From Anaerolineae bacterium (lineage in GTDB: Bacteria > Chloroflexota > Anaerolineae > Anaerolineales > Villigracilaceae), in assembly GCA_003158885.1 (NCBI GenBank), contig PMLN01000150.1, positions 1 through 5,133 of the forward strand: a stretch of DNA of 5,133 nt. The letters are read 5' to 3'. The notes beneath the pieces were generated by a model. The model was not told the origin of the DNA. It ran no database searches and was given only the letters and a program-made list of their open reading frames with translations. Made by a program: the position numbers and the translations under genes. Every line of letters begins with the position of its first letter. Positions within the stretch are counted from its first letter, which is position 1. Of this stretch, positions 1 to 5,133 are shown piece after piece.

Positions 1-16
1 ATCCTTAAGTTAGCGC

Positions 17-1630
17 CTATGACCTCCCGTCCCCCTTCCCTAAAGCGGAAGGGGGCGTCTGCTCTCCTCTCCCTGTGGGAGAGGGGCTGGGGGTGAGGTC
101 CGAAAGCGAAGACTCCAAATAAGCTAACAAGGCTTCATCCACCATGTAGTTGACGATCTCACGCGGCGTGTAAAATGAGCCGGTTTGCTTGCGGGCAGTA
201 GTGCCGGTTTCAGGGTTATAAGCGGCGAGCAAGTTCTCAAAGACCTTGCCAAGCAATTCAGGGTCAAGCGCAATTTCTTCCTCAATCGGCGTGTTCTCTT
301 CAATGGTGAACTTGTAACTGTTGAAGATGGGTATCAACCCGCGCACTTTGTATTTCTTGTTGGTTGTATCGTAGATATCGTTCAGGTCAAAATCTTCTTC
401 TTTTTCCTGTAGGAAGAGTTTATCAGGAACTTGAAGCGGGTTATCCTCGCGGTCAGAGAAACCATCAATGCGGATGACATTGCCCTTCTCGATCTCTTTA
501 TCCAGACATTCAAACAGGCCGCCGTTCAGGAAAGGAATCTGTGCGAAGAGTTTATTGGCTTCATCCGGATTCTTGAAATAGCGTTTGTACCGATAAAAAT
601 TCGACATCAAATAATCAGGGTCTTGTCCTTTGGTGTTCTCACGCCGGAACATGCGGTCCGCGCCCATCTCGGTATTGAGGGTGGCAAAGAACAGGTTTTG
701 TAAGATGGCTTTGTAATACGTGCTTTTCTTTGGGTTGCTGAAGTCGAGCATCTCTTTCAACTTGCGTTCATCAAACAGCTCTTCTGGAACCAGTCCCTTT
801 TCCTTGATGAACCAAACAAAAATGAGGCGCGTAATCAAGCGAATCACACTGGTGGCATTGCGCGTGGCATCGTCCTTCTCAGCATCCTTTGGAAACTTAA
901 CGGACTTGACCGCCCAGAAATACCAGTTGGCAATTTCCTTGTAGAACTTCTTGTTGAGTTCGTTGATATCAAGGGTCTTCTCCCACGCTTTTTGCAAATC
1001 CACAAAATTGGAAATCTCGTGAGTCTGCATCAACTGCGTGATAGAGAGATCGTGCAAAATTTCGATATGCGCACGATTGGCCGCAAAGCGAATATCCTTG
1101 ATCAGTGTTACTTTTTGCAAAACATCTTTATTGGGGTCGTGCTTGCTAATCCGCCGGGCAATAATGGAAAGGCTTACAACCTTGTCGTATCTGAAAATCA
1201 CCATCACGGGCATGGGAAACAACTTATTGATCTCGCGCGTAATACCTGCAAGTTGTGTACGTGTGTACTGTGCGCCTTTGAGTTCCACCGCGAAGAACAA
1301 ATACGAGCGAATGTCTTTATCATCCACCTGCCTGGACGCGAACATATCCAGCGCACCTTGTGCGGCTGCACGGATTTCCGCATCCGTCAACTGGAACAAC
1401 AAATCCACGGACTGCCAATCCTTAAGCAAGGCAGCTTCTTGATTCATTTTGCCATTCGCATCAAACTGTGCCTGAAACTGCTGCGCGTTATTTGGCGCGA
1501 TCTTGAGCGTTTTATTGCTCCGATAATCGAGCGTGTTCAATAGTCCGCGCGCCGCGTCAGCAAGCGGTTGTTTCTCAAAATTGCCCAGGGCAGTCTGGAT
1601 GGATTTTTTCAGGTCGGTGTTATCAGGCAT
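17..1630 (-). CDS. N-terminal half of a large Eco57I-class N6-adenine DNA methyltransferase, cut short by a repeat (probable pseudogene)
   Basis: The 537 residues, counted from the ATG at 1628-1630, match the front of very large (roughly 1,000 residues or more) Eco57I-type DNA methyltransferases. Visible landmarks are FEKQPLADAARGLLNTLDYR near 18-37, VELKGAQYTRTQL near 115-127, ANWYFWA near 234-240, IPFLNGGLFECLD near 365-377, LDPELLGKVFENLLAAYNPE near 455-474, and GSFYTPREIVNYMVDE near 484-499. The last is the segment that precedes the SAM-binding motif. The expected DPACGSG motif I, the NPPY catalytic motif and the target-recognition region are all absent. After residue 510 the frame enters an 80-bp repeat and stops at TAG 17-19. 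The alternative TTG start at 1640-1642 would add four residues; the ATG is better placed behind GGGGA. Without its 3' half the product cannot methylate DNA. Whether that half survives beyond the left edge is not visible. Confidence 0.85.
   Translation of the reverse strand: MPDNTDLKKSIQTALGNFEKQPLADAARGLLNTLDYRSNKTLKIAPNNAQQFQAQFDANGKMNQEAALLKDWQSVDLLFQLTDAEIRAAAQGALDMFASRQVDDKDIRSYLFFAVELKGAQYTRTQLAGITREINKLFPMPVMVIFRYDKVVSLSIIARRISKHDPNKDVLQKVTLIKDIRFAANRAHIEILHDLSITQLMQTHEISNFVDLQKAWEKTLDINELNKKFYKEIANWYFWAVKSVKFPKDAEKDDATRNATSVIRLITRLIFVWFIKEKGLVPEELFDERKLKEMLDFSNPKKSTYYKAILQNLFFATLNTEMGADRMFRRENTKGQDPDYLMSNFYRYKRYFKNPDEANKLFAQIPFLNGGLFECLDKEIEKGNVIRIDGFSDREDNPLQVPDKLFLQEKEEDFDLNDIYDTTNKKYKVRGLIPIFNSYKFTIEENTPIEEEIALDPELLGKVFENLLAAYNPETGTTARKQTGSFYTPREIVNYMVDEALLAYLESSLSDLTPSPSPTGRGEQTPPSALGKGDGRS
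31..55. repeat. 9-bp perfect hairpin within the repeat element
   Basis: The arms CCCCCTTCC (31-39) and GGAAGGGGG (47-55) are perfectly complementary around a 7-nt loop. In the methyltransferase transcript this would be a very stable stem close to the premature stop. There is no following U-run on the minus strand, so it does not read as an intrinsic terminator. It could still stabilise or process the 3' end of the RNA. Confidence 0.85.
66..84. repeat. 8-bp perfect hairpin within the repeat element
   Basis: The arms CCTCTCCC (66-73) and GGGAGAGG (77-84) pair perfectly around a 3-nt TGT loop, and a G-U plus a C-G pair can extend the stem. Together with the neighbouring hairpin it gives the two-stem layout typical of short palindromic dispersed repeats. 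On the minus strand it encodes SPTGRG. Confidence 0.85.
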
Positions 1631-1631
1631 G

Positions 1632-1642
1632 GCATTCCCCAA
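1632..1642 (-). promoter_or_regulatory. Ribosome binding site that decides the methyltransferase start
   Basis: The minus strand reads TTGGGGAATGCC immediately before the ATG at 1628-1630, placing GGGGA five bases from that start. The in-frame TTG at 1640-1642 overlaps this G-run and has no purine-rich site at proper distance behind it, so the ATG is preferred. Confidence 0.5.
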
Positions 1643-1652
1643 TCTGATCTAA

Positions 1653-2039
1653 TTACCATACCCGTTTAACATCATATGTGTCAAAAGCGGGATCGGCGCT
1701 GACCAGAGTCATCTCTTCGATTTTAGATTGAACAACCAGCAAACGGTCGAACGGGTCGCGGCTGTGGAAAGGCAGGCTGGCAACCGCGGCAGTATGTTCG
1801 ATGGTAATATTCAAAATGCCGATCCCGTTCGCCGCAAGTTGTTGTGGAATGAATTCTTCGTACGGCTGTGTCAACTCAAGTTTCCCCAAACTCATTTTGA
1901 TGGCAATTTCCCACAGGCTGGCGATACTGAGAAAAGGGCGCGTCTCACCTGATTCGATCAATGCGCGCGCCGCATGGCTCAACCTGGGATCATCCTGCAC
2001 AAACCACAAAAAGGCATGCGTATCGAGAAGCACATTCAT
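1653..2039 (-). CDS. VapC-type PIN-domain ribonuclease toxin
   Basis: A 128-residue single-domain PIN protein, the usual VapC length, predicted to cleave RNA with a metal-dependent acidic site. The acidic residues are all present: D6 in LLDTHAFLW, E44 in SLWEIAIK, D95 and D98 in HSRDPFDRLL, and D116 in LVSADPAF. It therefore looks catalytically intact. The LDTHAFLW start and RDPFDRLLVVQ segment place it in the Sll0205-like subgroup often paired with Phd/YefM antitoxins. The ATG at 2037-2039 overlaps the antitoxin stop by 4 nt and lacks a clear Shine-Dalgarno sequence, so translation probably depends on coupling to the antitoxin. That helps keep antitoxin in excess. The stop is TAA at 1653-1655, and the methyltransferase starts within 11-23 nt. 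The RNA target cannot be read from sequence. The gene symbol is left blank because vapC is a family label rather than a specific identification. Confidence 0.92.
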   Translation of the reverse strand: MNVLLDTHAFLWFVQDDPRLSHAARALIESGETRPFLSIASLWEIAIKMSLGKLELTQPYEEFIPQQLAANGIGILNITIEHTAAVASLPFHSRDPFDRLLVVQSKIEEMTLVSADPAFDTYDVKRVW

Positions 2040-2266
2040 GGCATGTAATCAGAAAAGTCCCCGAGCGGGGCGTCGAAATCGTCTGACATTTTCACCATAC
2101 CCCTGGCACTGCCTGCTTTGCGCGGGCGCAGGGTCAGTTTCAACGGGACTAATTGGATCATGCTTTGATCGTCGCGCGTAATGAAAACTGGCTCGCCGCG
2201 CAACGCTGCATCAATCAGATCCCATAGTTTTTTAGGGAGTTCATTTTGCTTGATTTGGTGAATCAT
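2036..2266 (-). CDS. Phd/YefM-type antitoxin of a type II toxin-antitoxin pair
   Basis: A 76-residue protein predicted to bind and neutralise the PIN toxin encoded directly downstream, and to repress its own promoter. The N-terminal half (IHQIKQNELPKKLWDLIDAA, then GEPVFITRDDQSMIQLVPL) has the helix plus beta-hairpin pattern of the Phd/YefM DNA-binding fold. The C-terminal tail, GSARGMVKMSDDFDAPL then DFSDYMP, matches the acidic toxin-binding tail common in VapC-partner antitoxins. I prefer the ATG at 2264-2266, which has an AGGCAG-type ribosome site just upstream. An in-frame GTG at 2288-2290 would add eight residues (84 aa) but lies at or upstream of the likely transcription start. The stop TGA overlaps the toxin ATG as ATGA, which implies translational coupling. 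The family call is from recognition, not a search; an antitoxin role is very likely given the neighbour. Confidence 0.87.
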   Translation of the reverse strand: MIHQIKQNELPKKLWDLIDAALRGEPVFITRDDQSMIQLVPLKLTLRPRKAGSARGMVKMSDDFDAPLGDFSDYMP

Positions 2267-2268
2267 GT

Positions 2269-2286
2269 CTGCCTGCTTTCTGCCTG
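2269..2286. promoter_or_regulatory. Tandem CTGCCTG repeats, possible antitoxin operator
   Basis: CTGCCTG occurs at 2269-2275 and again at 2280-2286, with an 11-bp period, about one helical turn. The pair lies between the candidate -10 and the antitoxin ATG, where an autoregulating antitoxin could block the promoter. On the minus strand each copy reads CAGGCAG, and the copy next to the ATG also supplies the weak ribosome binding site. Toxin-antitoxin operators are more often palindromes, so this is a suggestion only. Confidence 0.3.
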
Positions 2287-2291
2287 TCACA

Positions 2292-2300
2292 AGTATAGCA
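2292..2300 (-). promoter_or_regulatory. Candidate extended -10 promoter for the toxin-antitoxin pair
   Basis: The minus strand reads TGCTATACT, an extended -10 (TGnTATAAT type) with one mismatch in the hexamer. It sits in the gap between the helicase stop and the antitoxin. No good -35 is visible at 16-18 bp, which an extended -10 can tolerate. Transcription would start near 2283-2287, leaving a leader of about 20 nt before the ATG at 2266. This favours that ATG over the upstream GTG. It would let the pair, and possibly the methyltransferase, be expressed apart from the helicase. Confidence 0.45.
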
Positions 2301-2309
2301 CGGTTAAAT

Positions 2310-5133
2310 TTAGCGGATCACCAGCCATGTAACCAGTTCAAAATCTGTCTTGTCATTTACTTGCTCATCTGATTCGGGGATTACTGCCCCGCGACCCATC
2401 AACAAACTACTGGTCACCCGCTTTCTGAATGAATTTTCAATGGACTGAACTGTTTTTTCAAGCAAGTCGTTATAAACTTGCATCTTGGTTCCGTTTTGAG
2501 TTCCCTTGTCAAACTCTCTACAGAGGTTTTCAAAGGGTGCGTCATTGCCTGAGCATAATTCACGGAAGATCGTCAAAATCTGCTTGGGATGGGTAAAGCC
2601 AAAACGCGTTACACCTTCGTTTTGGATATAGACCAGATAATAGGGCTGTAAGGGGTTGACTTCCGTGCTGGCAGCATTCCCTTTTTGTCTTAAGCAATAC
2701 ACCACGCCCGGGCGGACATTATTCTCCACGCGGGCAGGCACCACCGCATATAAGCCATCCGGCGCTTCTTCCAGTTTCTGGCGATTGGCTTCGATAAACT
2801 TGGTCAATTCGGCGCGGAAATCATCAAGCGTGAAATCCGTCAGTGTGGCTGATTCGTTGAACTCTTCCAAATCCAGCACTTCATCACGCAAGCGCTTCAA
2901 CTGCCTATCCCGATAGCGCAACTCGTCCGTGATAAGGTTTTCCAGTTCCTCGGTGTTGAGCAAGTTGTCATCCTGCGTGGCGGCAATATCCACCAATGCC
3001 ATGCGCGCTTCCACGCGGGTTTTCAAGGCAATATATTTATCCAAATCACTGGTCGGCCAGAAGTTCACCAATTGCACCGATTTATTGATACTGCCGATAC
3101 GGTCAATGCGCCCGAAGCGTTGGATCACGCGCACGGGGTTCCAGTGAATATCGTAATTGACCAAGTAATCGCAATCCTGCAAGTTCTGACCTTCGGAAAT
3201 ACAATCGGTCGCGATGAGAAGGTCAATCTCGCCGTCTTGCGGCATGTTCTTGATCTTGGCGCGGTTCTTCGAGACGGGAGAGAAGTTAGTCAATATCTGA
3301 TTGAATTCGTTCCTGCCAAAGGTGGTCTTGTTCTCCGTCGAACCACCAGAGACCAACGCAACGTTAATCCCCAAATCTTCATTTGCCCATTCCATCAATG
3401 AATCATAGAGATAAACCGCCGTATCCGCAAAGGCAGTAAAGACCAAAACCTTGCGGTTGGGTTTGTCCTTCTTATTCGTGGTTGGATGACTGACCTTTTC
3501 CACGATCAGTTTCTTAAGCTCCTCAAGCTTCGCATCGCGCTCCCGTGTAATTCGTTTGGCTTGTTCATGCAATTTGCCGAGTTTTTCTCTATCCTTGCGT
3601 AAGTCCGTTAACCAATCATCAAGCCGAATGTGTGCCAGCTTGATGCCAGCCTTGCTCACCTGGAAATCAAGAGCCTGTTGCAATTCCTCGTCATCGGGAT
3701 CAACGACCTGCAATTCATCCCAATCGAAATCCGGATTCTCTTTTTGATACTGTTTGAATCTTTCTATCTTGTCAATGAGCAAATCAATTTTGCTAATTGT
3801 GCGGGAAAGCGTGAGTTCGAAGGAATGAATTGAGCTTTCCAACCTTTTCAGGAAATTCACCTTCATCATGCCGATCAGGAATTTTTCACGGTTCTCCTGC
3901 GTAAATGCTGCGACTCTCGGTGCGTATGTGGCTTTATATTCGTCCAATAAGTAGAAGGACGGTTTAAACAACGAGAGTTGATACTGTATGATCTCGTCAT
4001 TCAGTTTGTCGTAAGACATAAACTCAGCGCGGGTATCAATATTCGGATACACCGAAATGGGTTTTTCTCTTTCAGGGAATCCGCCCAAAAGTACAACGCT
4101 ATCCTTATAATATTTTTGAACATGCTTGCGTGAACGTGCAATGGTAAGTCCGTCCAGCAACTTGAAAAATGCAGAACTTAACTTATCCAACAGTTCAGCA
4201 GTATTTCTGTCCTTATTTTTCTTCGCCCATTCATTGAAGGTTAATTGTCCAACCCGCAAGGTTTCCTGAATGCTCTCTACGCCCAGCGACTCTTTGAGCG
4301 ATGTATCCATACCTTCATGTTCGCTGCCCGTGATGAAATAGATTTGGTTACGCAAATCCTTGAGGGTATTATTGACGGGTGTTGCAGACAAAAGCAAAAC
4401 TTTGGTCTTTACGCCGCTTTGAATAATATCTTGCATCAGGCGTTCATAGCGGCTTCTGCGGATTACATTTCCATCTTCGTCGCGTTTGCCCGGCGTGTTA
4501 TTGCGGAAGTTATGGCTTTCGTCAATCACCACCAGATCGAAGTTGCCCCAGCTCACATTGGCAAGATCAATGTCGCCGGAATACCCCCCTTCACGACTTA
4601 AATCTGTATGTGACAGTACTGCATAAGAGAAACGATCTTTTATAAAAGGGTTGAGTTCGTTGGCATTAGAGGCTTGATATACTGTCCAATTTTCCCGCAG
4701 TTTCTTCGGGCAGAGCACAAGCACCCGTTGGTTTTTCAGTTCAAAATACTTGATGACGGCCAAGGCTTCATAGGTTTTACCCAACCCAACGCTATCCGCC
4801 AGAATACAACCGTTGTAATTCTGGATTTTATTGATTGCACCTTTTACGCCATCTTTCTGGAATTCGAACAACGCCTGCCAGATTTCAGTATCGACAACCT
4901 GTTGATGAATATCTGCCAAGCCGCCTTGATCCTGCTGATTTATATACTCCCTGAAAATTTCATATAAGGTCTTGAAGTAAATGAACTCAGGGGCGTTATC
5001 CCGATAAAGTTGGTCGAGGTATTCAAGGACTTCCGTTTTTACATCTTTCACCAATTCATCGTTCTGCCATAGATCGTTAAACCAGTTCTTTAGATCGTTG
5101 CGGTCACGAGTGCTGTCCACGATCAGATTCAAT
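2310..5133 (-). CDS. SF2 (SNF2-like) helicase, probably the C-terminal part of a PLD nuclease-helicase defence protein; 5' end outside window
   Basis: Predicted ATP-driven DNA translocase or helicase acting on DNA in the cytoplasm. Numbering from the first whole codon (5132), the motifs run in order: Q-like FQKDGV near 91-96; Walker A DSVGLGKT at 113-120; motif Ia VLVLCPKK near 137-144; Walker B DESH at 204-207; motif III SATP at 249-252; lobe 2 starting VLVFTAFADT near 562-571; motif V ATDCISEGQNLQ near 641-652; and motif VI QRFGRIDRIG at 671-680. A highly charged, probably coiled-coil stretch of about 300 residues separates the lobes, and about 260 residues follow motif VI. The frame is open at the right edge. 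The TTG at 5132 is probably an internal Leu, because the LNLIVDSTRDR segment resembles what follows the PLD nuclease domain in related helicases. The stop is TAA at 2310-2312. It is probably co-transcribed with the downstream antitoxin, toxin and methyltransferase. The SF2 assignment is certain; the PLD fusion and defence role are inferred. Confidence 0.93.
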   Translation of the reverse strand, partial: LNLIVDSTRDRNDLKNWFNDLWQNDELVKDVKTEVLEYLDQLYRDNAPEFIYFKTLYEIFREYINQQDQGGLADIHQQVVDTEIWQALFEFQKDGVKGAINKIQNYNGCILADSVGLGKTYEALAVIKYFELKNQRVLVLCPKKLRENWTVYQASNANELNPFIKDRFSYAVLSHTDLSREGGYSGDIDLANVSWGNFDLVVIDESHNFRNNTPGKRDEDGNVIRRSRYERLMQDIIQSGVKTKVLLLSATPVNNTLKDLRNQIYFITGSEHEGMDTSLKESLGVESIQETLRVGQLTFNEWAKKNKDRNTAELLDKLSSAFFKLLDGLTIARSRKHVQKYYKDSVVLLGGFPEREKPISVYPNIDTRAEFMSYDKLNDEIIQYQLSLFKPSFYLLDEYKATYAPRVAAFTQENREKFLIGMMKVNFLKRLESSIHSFELTLSRTISKIDLLIDKIERFKQYQKENPDFDWDELQVVDPDDEELQQALDFQVSKAGIKLAHIRLDDWLTDLRKDREKLGKLHEQAKRITRERDAKLEELKKLIVEKVSHPTTNKKDKPNRKVLVFTAFADTAVYLYDSLMEWANEDLGINVALVSGGSTENKTTFGRNEFNQILTNFSPVSKNRAKIKNMPQDGEIDLLIATDCISEGQNLQDCDYLVNYDIHWNPVRVIQRFGRIDRIGSINKSVQLVNFWPTSDLDKYIALKTRVEARMALVDIAATQDDNLLNTEELENLITDELRYRDRQLKRLRDEVLDLEEFNESATLTDFTLDDFRAELTKFIEANRQKLEEAPDGLYAVVPARVENNVRPGVVYCLRQKGNAASTEVNPLQPYYLVYIQNEGVTRFGFTHPKQILTIFRELCSGNDAPFENLCREFDKGTQNGTKMQVYNDLLEKTVQSIENSFRKRVTSSLLMGRGAVIPESDEQVNDKTDFELVTWLVIR

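Larger units (their letters stand above)
21..100. repeat. 80-bp GC-rich foldback repeat element (TPSPSPTGRGE-encoding type) inside the methyltransferase gene
   Basis: The element begins and ends with the inverted repeat GACCTC (21-26) and GAGGTC (95-100), which extends imperfectly into C-rich and G-rich arms. It holds two perfect internal hairpins (31-55 and 66-84). On the minus strand it supplies methyltransferase residues 511-536 plus part of the last codon, including LTPSPSPTGRGE, a translation I recognise from dispersed repeats in many environmental bacterial genomes. The right junction falls exactly between native codon TCG (101-103) and GAC (98-100). Its length is 80 bp, which is not a multiple of three, so it shifts the frame. 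I see no convincing target-site duplication (flanks ATAGG and CTTTCG in minus-strand reading) and no coding capacity, so any movement would need help from an enzyme encoded elsewhere. Confidence 0.8.

Noticed and set aside
31..84. Intrinsic terminator at the end of the methyltransferase frame
   Set aside because: The hairpins are strong but neither is followed by a run of U on the minus strand or the plus strand, and they belong to a dispersed repeat.
21..100. Insertion sequence or intact transposon
   Set aside because: Only 80 bp long, with no transposase frame and no clear target-site duplication; a non-autonomous palindromic repeat is a better description.
992..1543. Long plus-strand open frame of about 183 codons opposite the methyltransferase
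   Set aside because: Its translation shows no recognisable domain and runs antisense to clearly family-like protein sequence; other plus-strand frames here (for example 3072-3401 and 4245-4601) are the same kind of shadow.
2288..2290. GTG start giving an 84-residue antitoxin
   Set aside because: It lies three bases from the candidate -10 box, has no ribosome site, and the family-like sequence starts at the later ATG; it remains possible on a read-through transcript from the helicase.
5130..5132. TTG as the start codon of the helicase
   Set aside because: There is no upstream sequence to show a ribosome site, the frame is open to the edge, and the residues look internal to a longer protein.
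1..5133. CRISPR array, tRNA or riboswitch
   Set aside because: No regularly spaced repeats, no cloverleaf-like sequence and no intergenic space large enough for a riboswitch were seen.

Overview
All genes in this window lie on the minus strand and read from right to left. The order is a large SF2 helicase (open at the right edge), a small Phd/YefM-type antitoxin, a VapC-type PIN toxin, and the N-terminal half of a large Eco57I-class adenine DNA methyltransferase. Spacing is tight throughout: about 43 nt from helicase stop to the preferred antitoxin start, a 4-nt ATGA overlap inside the toxin-antitoxin pair, and about 22 nt from toxin stop to the preferred methyltransferase start. There is no gene-free stretch over 300 bases, and I see no tRNA, rRNA, CRISPR array or transposase.

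The organism is bacterial, with intermediate base composition by eye. The 80-bp GC-rich repeat at the left, which reads as TPSPSPTGRGE when translated, belongs to a kind of dispersed repeat I associate with environmental bacteria such as Anaerolineae-type Chloroflexota. That assignment is a recollection and should be treated as weak.

Right part (2310-5133): the helicase has all canonical SF2 motifs and a long helical insertion between its two motor lobes. Its first visible residues look like the region that follows a phospholipase D-like nuclease domain in related proteins, so the true N-terminus, probably carrying that nuclease, lies beyond the window. Left part (1-1630): the methyltransferase runs normally up to the FYTPRE segment just before the SAM-binding motif. 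It then meets the repeat and ends after 26 repeat-encoded residues. Either the gene is broken or its catalytic half continues out of frame beyond the left edge.

Helicase plus adenine methyltransferase suggests a restriction-modification-like or DISARM-like phage-defence module. The toxin-antitoxin pair sits between them in the same direction, with a plausible promoter of its own. It could be a passenger, an addiction module that stabilises the locus, or a backup abortive-infection arm. The last two readings are inference.
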